A stretch of 64,000 bases of DNA from Stagnimonas aquatica (GTDB lineage: Bacteria > Pseudomonadota > Gammaproteobacteria > Nevskiales > Nevskiaceae), in assembly GCF_003730135.1 (NCBI RefSeq), contig NZ_RJVO01000002.1:186001-250000 (forward strand), read 5' to 3'. The notes beneath the pieces are model-generated. The model made no database searches and had not been told where the DNA came from. It worked only from the letters and a program-made list of their open reading frames with translations. Shown in pieces: positions 18,968 to 27,089 of this stretch; position 1 is the first letter of the stretch; every line of letters begins with the position of its first letter. The translations under genes were made by a program, and so were the position numbers.

Positions 18968-20236
18968 TCAGCTGAACACCGGCCAGCGATCGACGATCTT
19001 GCCGCCGCGCACCGCCAGCAGATCGCCGAACTGCAAGAGCACGCCCTCGACCTGGGTCGGGCGGAAGAACACCTGGTCGTCCACCTTCAGGCCCGCCGAG
19101 GCCGAGGCATTGACGATCTCCTGATTGGAGCTGTGGCCGTAGATGGAATTGAACTGCAAGCCCTTGGGCGACTCGTAGTCCGCCATCCAGTAGCCGCCGT
19201 AGATGAAATAGGTCTGGCGCTGGTTGACATCCCACCAGGAGAAAATCTGCGACTTCTCGTCCAGCGCCGGGATTTGCACCGGCCCGGTGGCCTTGAGCAC
19301 CGGCGTGGCGATATAGACCGCCGGCAGATGGTCGGCCAGGGTGGCGAGATCGTAGTGACTGGGCTTGAGCAGGCCGGTGCCCACCGAGATGTCGTTGCTC
19401 AGGGTCTCGGTCTCGTGCAGCTTGTAGGTGGGGCTGCCGGCGGTATTGAGCGTGAGGCCTTCCTTCCAGAGGGCGGGATAGTCGCGGCGGGTCTGGTCCA
19501 CCGCCGCCTGGTAGCGCGCCATCACCTTGGCCAGCAACTCTTCCGGCGTGCCCAGCGCGCCCGGCACCAGGGCGACGAAGGGGTCGTAGCCCATGAAGCC
19601 GGAGAACTCCAGTTGCTCCGGGTGTTCGGCGATCAGCTTGAGTACGTAGGCGAGCGGCAGGCCGGCCGACAGGCCGCCGCGATGCAGGCCGACATCCAGC
19701 TCCAGATTGAGCTTCAGCCGGGTGCCCAGACCCTTGGCGAGGTCGAGGTATTGCGCGGCGCGCTCGGGCGTGTCGATCAGCCACTGCAACTGGCGGGCCG
19801 GGTCGAACGGCCCCTTGAGCGTCTTGTAGAACAGTTCCGCCGAGCGTACCGGCAGCGGCTTGCCGAGCAGCACGTCAGCGCCCGGGAACATCTCGGCGTC
19901 GTGGTTGAGGAAGGGCTGGTGGAAGGACATCAGCCGGTTGGTGCCGGCGCGTTTGCCGATGTATTCGAGCAGCTTCGGCGAGGGCAGAGACTTTTCGACG
20001 ATGCGGTAGTGCCGGCCCGGCTGCTTCTTCACCGAGGCGGCGACCAGGTCGATGTTGTGGTCGAGCCGGTCGAGGTCGATGACCAGACTGGGCCGCATCG
20101 GACCGTTGGCCTTCAGTTCGGCATTGAGGCTGCGGAAGTAGTCGTCGTAGGGCTGCCCCCGGTCTCCGGGGCGGGCCGCGTAACCGCCCGCCAGGGCCAG
20201 ACCACCCAAACCCAACAGCACCGTGCGCCGCTTCAT
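18968..20236 (-). CDS. Exported DSD1-type PLP-dependent enzyme (alanine racemase N-domain fold)
   Basis: From ATG 20236 it has 422 residues. MKRRTVLLGLGGLALAGGYA looks like a twin-arginine or Sec signal. The rest fits the fold-III PLP family of D-serine dehydratase/D-threonine aldolase: RPSLVIDLDRLDHNIDLVAA, LNLELDVGLHRGG, SGFMGYDPF and NTAGSPTYKLH. It would act on a D-hydroxy amino acid, but the substrate is uncertain and export is unusual for PLP enzymes. It is divergent from the SGNH lipoprotein gene across 219 bp without another gene. Confidence 0.78.
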   Translation of the reverse strand: MKRRTVLLGLGGLALAGGYAARPGDRGQPYDDYFRSLNAELKANGPMRPSLVIDLDRLDHNIDLVAASVKKQPGRHYRIVEKSLPSPKLLEYIGKRAGTNRLMSFHQPFLNHDAEMFPGADVLLGKPLPVRSAELFYKTLKGPFDPARQLQWLIDTPERAAQYLDLAKGLGTRLKLNLELDVGLHRGGLSAGLPLAYVLKLIAEHPEQLEFSGFMGYDPFVALVPGALGTPEELLAKVMARYQAAVDQTRRDYPALWKEGLTLNTAGSPTYKLHETETLSNDISVGTGLLKPSHYDLATLADHLPAVYIATPVLKATGPVQIPALDEKSQIFSWWDVNQRQTYFIYGGYWMADYESPKGLQFNSIYGHSSNQEIVNASASAGLKVDDQVFFRPTQVEGVLLQFGDLLAVRGGKIVDRWPVFS

Positions 20237-20455
20237 GTCTTCGCCCTGTTCGTAATTGCTTGTGGATGAGAGAGGCCGGCACGGCGAGCGTGGAGCGCCC
20301 GCAGCGAGGCCCGATGCGGCTTGCAATATCCTCGCCGGACGCCCTCGACGGCAACCGCTGCGCGCCGGAAAAATTAGCTCTGCCGCCGCCTTGCGCGAGC
20401 ACCGCCGCTAAGCTCGCGTCTGCAACAACGGTCCGCAGAAACCGTGGAGGAAGAA

Positions 20456-21784
20456 ATGAAAGATGCCCACTGGCGCGCCGTCGCGCTGCTCAGCCTGCTG
20501 CTCGCCGCCTGTGGCGGCGGCGGCGAGGACAGCACAGAGGCTCGCTATCAGGCCAGCGCCCGTGAGGCCGGCTGGGTCGGCGCCTGGTCGGCGGCGCCCT
20601 ATGGACCGTATCCGCAAGGCCCGTTGAGCAGCGTGCTGCCGGTCGATCCCTTGGGCGCCATCACCTACTTCGAGAACCAGCAGGCGCGCGAGCAGAGCTT
20701 CCGCATGGTGGTGCATCCCACCGTGGGCGGGCAGCGGCTGCGGCTGCGTTTCTCCAACCTGCTGGGCGACCGTCCGCTGCACCTGGAGCCGGTGAGCCTG
20801 GCACTACGCGCCGCCGGCCCGGCACTGCTGCCGGGCAGCGCCAAGCCGGTGCTGTTCGCCGGGGCACCGGGGGTGCTGATCGCCCCGGGCGCGGAGGCGA
20901 TCAGCGATCCGCTCGACTTCGCCTACGACTACGGCCAGGACCTCGCCGTGTCCTTCCATGTGGTCGGCGAGAGCGGGCCAATGACCTGGCACGCGGTGTC
21001 CTTCGGCTTCAACTACGTCAGCCTGCCGGGCAGCGGCGACCGCACCGCCGATCCGAGCGGCCTGCTGTTCGGCCAGACCAGCCTGGGCTGGTTCTTTTTG
21101 AGCGGCGTCGATGTCCACGCGCCCGACTCGCCCGGCAGCCTGGTGATGCTCGGCGACTCGATCACCGACGGCGCCTACGAGGTGCCGGAGACCAACACCC
21201 GCTGGCCGGACTTCCTCGCCGCCCGGCTCGACGCCCTGGGCGCCAACATGGGCGTGCTCAACCAGGGCATCAACAGCAATACCGTCACCCGCGCCGGCAT
21301 CCTCGAAGGCGAGCTGTACAAGGGCCCGGCCGCCGAGGACCGCTTCCAGCGCGACGTGCTCGACCGCTCCGGCGTGCGCGGCCTGCTGTTGTTCGAGGGC
21401 ACCAACGACCTCACCTCGGGCGTCTCCGGCGAGGCGCTCTACGCCGGCCTGCGGCGGCTGGTGGACCGCGCCCATGCCGCCGGCCTCTGCGTGGTGCTGG
21501 GCACCCTGATGCCGCGCGACGACCTGCTGTTCGGCTGGGACCGCGCGACCATGGAAGACCAGCGGCAGTGGCTGAATGCGCGCATCCGCAGCGACGGCGG
21601 CGTCGAAGGCATCGCCGACTTCGACGCGGTGATGGGCAGCCCGCTGGACGCCAGCCGACCCAACCCGCTGCTCTACTTCCCCGACCTGCTGCACCCCAAC
21701 TCGCTGGGCTTCTATGTGATGGCCCAGGCGGTGCCACTGGAAGCCCTGGTGCCGCCGCCGCTGGGGCGTTGCACGCGACGCTAG
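20456..21784 (+). CDS. SGNH/GDSL-family esterase lipoprotein
   Basis: A 442-residue lipoprotein with lipobox LLAAC followed by glycines. ATG 20456 is preceded by GGAGGAAG. The SGNH blocks are VMLGDSITDG (catalytic serine), NQGINSNTVTR, LFEGTNDLTSG and the catalytic DLLHPN. The N-terminal 200 residues form an extra beta-rich domain (GQRLRLRFSNLLGDRPL), as in GDSL proteins of the rhamnogalacturonan acetylesterase/lysophospholipase type. Substrate unknown. Its TAG stop is formed by the CTAG end of the repeat element that follows. Confidence 0.88.
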   Translation: MKDAHWRAVALLSLLLAACGGGGEDSTEARYQASAREAGWVGAWSAAPYGPYPQGPLSSVLPVDPLGAITYFENQQAREQSFRMVVHPTVGGQRLRLRFSNLLGDRPLHLEPVSLALRAAGPALLPGSAKPVLFAGAPGVLIAPGAEAISDPLDFAYDYGQDLAVSFHVVGESGPMTWHAVSFGFNYVSLPGSGDRTADPSGLLFGQTSLGWFFLSGVDVHAPDSPGSLVMLGDSITDGAYEVPETNTRWPDFLAARLDALGANMGVLNQGINSNTVTRAGILEGELYKGPAAEDRFQRDVLDRSGVRGLLLFEGTNDLTSGVSGEALYAGLRRLVDRAHAAGLCVVLGTLMPRDDLLFGWDRATMEDQRQWLNARIRSDGGVEGIADFDAVMGSPLDASRPNPLLYFPDLLHPNSLGFYVMAQAVPLEALVPPPLGRCTRR

Positions 21785-22049
21785 GGCGAATCGGCACTCA
21801 TTGCATTGCTGCGTTGCGAGTCAAAACCGCGCAGTGCGAGGCGCGAGACGCCGCGCAGGTTAGAACCTGGGCAAGTCTCGCAACGATGCAATGCGCGGTT
21901 TTGGCCGCAACCCTTCGGGGCCGGACTGTTTTGGCGCATCGCCACGTCAGCAAGTCCTTCAATACCGACGTATTGCGCAGACTCGCTTCCTCGCGCTGCG
22001 CCAAAACAGCCTCGGCCGCAGCGATGCAATGAGTGCCGATTCGCCCTAG
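21781..22049. repeat. Structured CTAG-bounded inverted-repeat element, copy A
   Basis: A 269-bp element with a perfect 26-bp terminal inverted repeat (21781-21806 and 22024-22049), both ends CTAG. Inside are an 11-bp arm (21823-21833 with 21892-21902), a 13-bp arm (21926-21938 with 21997-22009), and small hairpins at 21857-21868, 21911-21920 (CCC-TTCG-GGG) and 21960-21975. There is no ORF of note and no transposase. It shares conserved blocks with copy B at 53308-53679. Both flanking genes take their TAG stop from its ends. Confidence 0.9.
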
Positions 22050-22882
22050 GACCGCAACTCGCGGTGCAGGAATTCCAGCACCGCCAGCATCGCGCCGAGG
22101 TCCATGGCACTGCGCGAGTGATCGCCGCCGCGCACCACGTACAGCTCGCTGCGCACGCCGGCCGCCACCAGCGCGTGCTGGTAGGCCTGGGCGTCGGCCA
22201 GCGGCACCACCTCGTCGCGCGCGCCGTGGTAGAGGAATACCGGCGGGTCCTTGGCGTCGATGTTGAGCGCCGGCGAGGCGGCCACCACCCGCTCCGGCAT
22301 GGTGTCCAGCGCGCCGCCGAGAAAGCTCAGCACCACCGGCTCTTTGGGATAGCGGCTGAGATCGGCCGGCGCGCCACCCGCGACCACCGCCCGCAGATGC
22401 ACGCCAGCCTCGGCGCCGGTCGCCGCCAGCAGCGCCGCCAGATGCCCGCCGGCGGAGTAGCCGAAGGCGGCGATGCGGTTGGTATCGACGCGGAAATCGG
22501 CGGCCCGCCGCACCAGCATGCGATAGGCCGCCCGCAGGTCTTCCAGCGGTGCCGGAAACTGCCAGTACGGCAGCACCCGGTACTCGACATTGACCACCAC
22601 ATAGCCGCGCTCGGCGAGGCCCTTGGCAATGGTGGCCATGCCCTTGCGGCCGCTGCCCTGTGCCCAGCCGCCGCCATGGATCAGCAGCACCGCCGGCCGC
22701 CAGCCCCGGGTCTCGGGCAGGTAGACATCGGCCTTCAGGGCCTGCGGCCAGCTGCGCGGGGTGTAGGTGAGGTCGCGCTGCAGGCTGTAGGCGACGGTGC
22801 CGGACACCGGCTCGGCCGCCGGCGCCGCCGGCGCCGCCAGCAGCGCCAGCAGCAGCCAGAGCAGCGGCTTCAGCGCAGCCAT
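22046..22882 (-). CDS. Exported alpha/beta hydrolase (BD-FAE/esterase type)
   Basis: A 278-residue secreted hydrolase with signal peptide MAALKPLLWLLLALLAAPAA. It has the oxyanion motif LLIHGGGWAQGSG, nucleophile GYSAGGHLAAL, acid FLYHGARDEVVPL and histidine GGDHSRSAM, the full triad of the carboxylesterase-like Pfam families. Its first 13 bp overlap the end of the paralogous gene upstream; the two share overall layout and look like a tandem duplication. The stop TAG is supplied by the CTAG end of repeat copy A. Confidence 0.88.
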   Translation of the reverse strand: MAALKPLLWLLLALLAAPAAPAAEPVSGTVAYSLQRDLTYTPRSWPQALKADVYLPETRGWRPAVLLIHGGGWAQGSGRKGMATIAKGLAERGYVVVNVEYRVLPYWQFPAPLEDLRAAYRMLVRRAADFRVDTNRIAAFGYSAGGHLAALLAATGAEAGVHLRAVVAGGAPADLSRYPKEPVVLSFLGGALDTMPERVVAASPALNIDAKDPPVFLYHGARDEVVPLADAQAYQHALVAAGVRSELYVVRGGDHSRSAMDLGAMLAVLEFLHRELRS

Positions 22883-23748
22883 CGGTCGAGGAATTCCAGC
22901 GCCGCATCCACCGCGCCGCCGTCGGTGAAGATGGCGCCGATGTGGCCACGACCGCGCAGGATGTAGAGCTCGTTGGGCACGCCAGCGGCATCCAGCGCCT
23001 GGTGGTAGTCCTCGGCCTGATCGAGTTTCACCAGACCGTCCATGCCGCCGTGGTAGAGGAACACCGGCGGATCGCCGGGCTTGACCTGGAGGATCGGCGA
23101 GGCGGCGTGGTAGCGCTCGGGAAAGGTCTGCTGGTTGCCATTCAAAAACTGCAACACCAGGGGATGCTCGGCGACCTTGCGCAGATCGCTGGCGGTGCCG
23201 CCCGCCACCACCGCCTGAACCCGGGTTTCCGGGGTGTTGCCCAACGCGCCGAGCATGGCCGCCAACTGACCGCCGGCGGAGTATCCAAAGCTGGCGATAC
23301 GGTCGCCGCGCACGCCGTACTGCTGGGCATGGCCGCGCAGCCACTTCAGGGCTTCCTGCAAATCCTCGAACGGCGCCGGCCAGTGGTACTGCGGCGCATA
23401 GCGGTAGTTGACGTTCATCACCACGTAGCCGCGTTTGGCCAGGCGTTCGGCGATGGACGCCATCAGCTCGCGACGGTCCGGCCCCTCCCAGCCGCCGCCG
23501 TGGATCAGCAGCACCGCCGGCCAGTACAGCGGCGGGAACATGATCGAACGCGGACCGGGATCGGGCGTGTAGATGTCGGCCTTCAGGACCTCGGGCCAAC
23601 CCGGCGGCGAGTAGATGACATCGCGCGCGATCTGGTAGCGGGTATGCACCTCGGGCTTGGCCGGCGTTTGCGGACGGCCGAGATGGCTGGCGCAGCCCGG
23701 CAGTGCCAGCAGGCCGGCGAGCAGCAGCGAGACGGACAGCAGGCGCAT
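22870..23748 (-). CDS. Alpha/beta hydrolase lipoprotein
   Basis: A 292-residue paralogue of the next gene, with lipobox ALPGC, so probably membrane-anchored. Motifs are LLIHGGGWEGPDR, GYSAGGQLAAM, FLYHGGMDGLV and RGRGHIGAIF, giving serine, aspartate and histidine. An insertion PGPRSIMFPPLYWP precedes the HGGGW strand. It lies 4 bp after ubiA, so the hydrolase pair may be cotranscribed with ubiA. Confidence 0.88.
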   Translation of the reverse strand: MRLLSVSLLLAGLLALPGCASHLGRPQTPAKPEVHTRYQIARDVIYSPPGWPEVLKADIYTPDPGPRSIMFPPLYWPAVLLIHGGGWEGPDRRELMASIAERLAKRGYVVMNVNYRYAPQYHWPAPFEDLQEALKWLRGHAQQYGVRGDRIASFGYSAGGQLAAMLGALGNTPETRVQAVVAGGTASDLRKVAEHPLVLQFLNGNQQTFPERYHAASPILQVKPGDPPVFLYHGGMDGLVKLDQAEDYHQALDAAGVPNELYILRGRGHIGAIFTDGGAVDAALEFLDRWLR

Positions 23749-23752
23749 GGGA

Positions 23753-24607
23753 TCAGCCGTAGTGGTAGTCGAGCACCAGGCCCAGGAACACCGCCAAGCC
23801 CAGCCAGTGGCTGAGCTCGAAGGCGCGGAAGCAGTCGGCGCGGCGGCGGCTGCGCGCCCGCCATTGCAGGCCGGCGGCGATCACTGCCGCCAGGCCCAGG
23901 CCGGCAAAGTACCAGCCGCCGCGCTCGGCACCCACTAGCGCCAGCAGTACCAGCGCCAGGGCCTGCAACAGGCCGGTGGCGAGCAGGTCGTGGCGACCGA
24001 AGAACACCGCCGAGGACTTCACCCCCAGCTTGAGATCGTCGTCGCGGTCGACCATGGCGTAGTAGCTGTCGTAGGCGATCACCCAGCAGACATTGGCGGC
24101 CATCAGCAGCAGCGCCGGGCCCCAGTCCACTTCGTCACGCACCGCCGCGTAGGCCATCGGGATGCCCCAGGAGAAGGCCAGGCCCAGATAGGCCTGCGGC
24201 AGGGCGATCCAGCGCTTCATCAGCGGATAGCTGGCGGCCAGCAGCGCCGCCGGGATCGCCAGCAGCACGGTGAGGGTGTTGAGCTTGGTGGCGAGCCCGT
24301 AGGCGATCAGCGCCAGCGCCACGAACACCCGCACGCCCTCCTGGCGGCTCACCCGGCCGGCGGCAATCGGGCGGTCCTTGGTTCGCTCCACACCGGGATC
24401 GAAGTCGGCATCGAGCACGTCGTTGATGACGCAGCCGGCCGAGCGCATCAGCACCGTGCCGGCGACGAAGATCCACAGCACCTTGAACGACGGCGGCCCC
24501 TCGGCCGCGAACCACAGCCCCCAGAGCGTGGGCCAGAGCAGCAGCCAGATGCCGACCGGCTTGTGCAGACGGCAGAGCCGGAGATAGTCGAGAAATTTGC
24601 TGAGCAT
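23753..24607 (-). CDS. ubiA: 4-hydroxybenzoate octaprenyltransferase
   Basis: A 284-residue polytopic prenyltransferase that joins polyprenyl diphosphate to 4-hydroxybenzoate in ubiquinone synthesis. Two aspartate-rich motifs are clear: NDVLDADFDPGVERTKDRP and DSYYAMVDRDDDLKLGVKS. About nine helices, usual length. It is divergent from the phosphodiesterase gene across 130 bp. ubiC is not next to it. Confidence 0.96.
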   Translation of the reverse strand: MLSKFLDYLRLCRLHKPVGIWLLLWPTLWGLWFAAEGPPSFKVLWIFVAGTVLMRSAGCVINDVLDADFDPGVERTKDRPIAAGRVSRQEGVRVFVALALIAYGLATKLNTLTVLLAIPAALLAASYPLMKRWIALPQAYLGLAFSWGIPMAYAAVRDEVDWGPALLLMAANVCWVIAYDSYYAMVDRDDDLKLGVKSSAVFFGRHDLLATGLLQALALVLLALVGAERGGWYFAGLGLAAVIAAGLQWRARSRRRADCFRAFELSHWLGLAVFLGLVLDYHYG

Positions 24608-24737
24608 CGGCGGTAAGAGTTGGCAGCCCGCGCACGGTCGCGGCCGCTATTGCGGGTTGATGGCGCCTAGCTTAAAGGTCATGGACGTTTCACATCGACC
24701 GCCTAAGCTCGTGACAGTTTCTTTTCGGACCTTTCCC

Positions 24738-25904
24738 ATGCCGCGTTACCTCCTGCCGGCGCTGCTGGCGCTCAGCCTGCCGGCGCAGGCCGCGCAGATC
24801 GCCATCTCCCACCGTGGCGCCTCGGCCTACGCGCCCGAGCACACCTTCAACGCCTACGACCTCGCCATCGAGCAGGACACCGACATGATCGAGTGCGACC
24901 TGATCCTGACCAAGGACGAGGTGCCGGTGTGCATCCACGACGAGACCATCGACCGCACCAGCGACGGCAGCGGCCGCGTCGATAGTTTCACGCTGGCGGA
25001 GCTGCGGCAGTTCGACTTCGGGAGCTGGTTCAACGAGGCCAACCCGACGCTGGCCAAGCCGGAATACGCCGGCGCCCGCATCGTGCCTTTCGAGGAGCAG
25101 CTCGACTGCTACCTGCGCGTCAATCCGAAGATGCGCTTCCACGTCGAGACCAAGGACTCCGCCGGCGGCCGCGCCGAGCAGGTGATGGTGGACCTGCTCA
25201 CCCGCAAGGGCCTGATCGCTACCGGCGATCTCGCCAGCGGCAATGTCCAGTCCTCGACCATCGTGCTGCAGAGCTTCAACGCCGCCAGCCTGGAGCGCAT
25301 GCGCGGCCTGGCGCCGAGCATACCCACCGGCTTCCTGTTCTCGGTGCCGGATCAGACCACCCTGCCCTGGCTGCTCACCGGCAGCGGCCCGGACTACATC
25401 GACTTCTACATCCCCAACTCGGCGCTGCTGCTGCTCTACCCGCTGGCGGTCAGCGCCTTCCACGCCAACGGCCACGACGTGCAGACCTGGACGGTCAACG
25501 ACAGCGCCCAGATGAACCTGATGCTGGCGCTGGGCGTGGACGGCATCTTCACCAACAACACCGATCTGCTGCGTGCCGCCATCGACGCGCGCGGCAACGG
25601 CACCACGCCGGAACAGCGCGGCAACCCCGCGAGCTTCGAGCACGGCTGCCCCGGCATCGCCGGCCGCGTCACCAGCAATCTCGGCCCTGGCGATGTCTGG
25701 GAAGCCACCGGGACGCGCGGCGTGCAGCTCAAGCCGGTCAGTGGCTCCAGCTCGGGTGGCGGCAGCGGTTCGGGCGGCAGCGGTTCCGGCAGCGGTGGCT
25801 CAAGCGGCGGCGACTCGGAAGGCAGCTTCGGCGGCGGCCTGCCGCCCCTGCTGCTGGCCGGGCTGGCGCTGGCGGCGGCCTGGCGGAGCCGCCAGCGAGG
25901 CTAG
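24738..25904 (+). CDS. glpQ: Glycerophosphodiester phosphodiesterase with a GlyGly-CTERM-like tail
   Basis: A 388-residue exported enzyme that hydrolyses glycerophosphodiesters. The GDPD signature is ISHRGASAYAPEHT after a signal peptide ending QAA; ECDLILTKDEVPVCIHD gives the metal-binding residues; HVETKD and WTVND are also typical. After the catalytic domain come about 25 residues of serine and glycine, then GGGLPPLLLAGLALAAAWRSRQRG. This glycine cluster, helix and basic end resembles the GlyGly-CTERM signal processed by rhombosortase on secreted proteins. ATG 24738 gives the signal peptide. Confidence 0.88.
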   Translation: MPRYLLPALLALSLPAQAAQIAISHRGASAYAPEHTFNAYDLAIEQDTDMIECDLILTKDEVPVCIHDETIDRTSDGSGRVDSFTLAELRQFDFGSWFNEANPTLAKPEYAGARIVPFEEQLDCYLRVNPKMRFHVETKDSAGGRAEQVMVDLLTRKGLIATGDLASGNVQSSTIVLQSFNAASLERMRGLAPSIPTGFLFSVPDQTTLPWLLTGSGPDYIDFYIPNSALLLLYPLAVSAFHANGHDVQTWTVNDSAQMNLMLALGVDGIFTNNTDLLRAAIDARGNGTTPEQRGNPASFEHGCPGIAGRVTSNLGPGDVWEATGTRGVQLKPVSGSSSGGGSGSGGSGSGSGGSSGGDSEGSFGGGLPPLLLAGLALAAAWRSRQRG

Positions 25905-25973
25905 ATAGCGTCCCTCTTGTCGTCGCGGGCGCGGCTCTGCACCATCGCCGCGCAACCTCAAAAGCGAGCCGCG

Positions 25974-26573
25974 ATGGAAGACTGGGCATTACGCGCGATG
26001 GCGCGCTGGCCGAACGTGCCGGCGCTGTTCGGCTGGCTGTCGCTGGACCGGCGCGGCCGCTGGCGCATCCGTGGCGAGCTGATCAGCCGTCCGCAGATCA
26101 CCGACACCTTCGACCGCAACTACGCCGCCGACGAACACGGCCGCTGGTATTTCCAGAACGGCCCGCAGCGCGGCTATGTGCAACTGGAAACCGCGCCGCT
26201 GGTGCTGCGCGCCGAGGCCGAGACACTGCGCACGCACAACGGCCTCGCCGTCGCATCGCCAACCGCCGCCTGGCTGGACGAGGACGGCGGACTCTGGCTC
26301 GCCACAGAGCACGGCCCGGCGGCACTCAGCGACCAGGAAGCCGAGTGGCTGCTCGTGCATCTGCACGGCGCGCAGGGGCCGGTCGAAGAAGCCGAGCTGG
26401 CGACGGCCCTGGCCTTGCCTGCGGGCTCGCGCACTGATCTGTGGCTGAAATGGGGCGAGCTAGCGCTGCCCCTGCACCGACTGACCCGCGCCGAAGCGCC
26501 GCAGGTGCTGGGCTTTGCCGCCGAGCCACAGCCCTTGCCGGGCGAAAAGACCTCCGAACGCGCGCCCGACTAG
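25974..26573 (+). CDS. Conserved proteobacterial protein of unknown function (WPNVPALFGWLSLD family)
   Basis: A 199-residue soluble-looking protein. The opening RWPNVPALFGWLSLDRRGRW and the segment DEHGRWYFQNGPQRGYVQLE are recognisable as a conserved family of unknown function in Gamma- and Betaproteobacteria; I do not recall its DUF number with certainty. No signal peptide or membrane span. The ATG at 25974 is the natural start of the conserved block. It follows the phosphodiesterase gene by 69 bp. Confidence 0.7.
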   Translation: MEDWALRAMARWPNVPALFGWLSLDRRGRWRIRGELISRPQITDTFDRNYAADEHGRWYFQNGPQRGYVQLETAPLVLRAEAETLRTHNGLAVASPTAAWLDEDGGLWLATEHGPAALSDQEAEWLLVHLHGAQGPVEEAELATALALPAGSRTDLWLKWGELALPLHRLTRAEAPQVLGFAAEPQPLPGEKTSERAPD

Positions 26574-26588
26574 TCTTCGGGCATGTGC

Positions 26589-27078
26589 TCCCTCGCCCGC
26601 CTGCGGAGGGAGGGTTGGGGTGGGGGCGTGCTTCGATGCCTGCCGCTGTCCCCGTGGCGAACGCCCCCTCCCTAGCCCTCCCCCGCTACGCAGGGGAGGG
26701 AATCAGATACCTGGCTAGCCTCATGCCTAGCTCCCCTCTCCACCTACGGGGGAGGGGGCGTCGAACCTGCTTTTGCCTCCCCTACCCTGGTAGGGGAGGT
26801 GGCGCCGCAGGCGACGGAGTGGTGCGCCACGGGCCAGCGGCTGCGGCCGCCCAGCTCTACCCCTCAGTCACTGCGTGACATCTCCCCTACTCGCGCAGGG
26901 GAGACAAAGCGGGCGCCGGCCTGGCGAGAAGAGCTCAGAGCGCAAACCCGACTCGCTCCTTCACTCCCTCCCCCGCCTGCGGGGGAGGGTTGGGGTGGGG
27001 GCGTGCTTCGATGCGTGCCTTTGTACCTGCGACGAACCGCCCCCTCCCTGGCCCTCCCCCGCTACGCAGGGGAGGGAA
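26589..27078. repeat. Array of G+C-rich palindromic repeats, including a long direct repeat
   Basis: This 516-bp gap (26574-27089) holds no gene. Two copies of a roughly 115-bp unit (about 26589-26705 and 26964-27078) share TTGGGGTGGGGGCGTGCTTC and CCCCGCTACGCAGGGGAGGG. Between them are further small palindromes, such as CCTCCCCTAC-TAGGGGAGG near 26778 and CTCCCCTACTCGCGCAGGGGAG near 26880. Related units occur at 18.2, 18.9, 28.1, 42.2 and 44.6 kb. Confidence 0.8.
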
Positions 27079-27089
27079 TAAGAACCCGC

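Noticed and set aside
21781-22049. Remnant of an IS5-type insertion sequence
   Set aside because: CTAG ends and inverted repeats would fit, but there is no transposase fragment and the ends of the two copies are unrelated in sequence, unlike terminal repeats of one IS.
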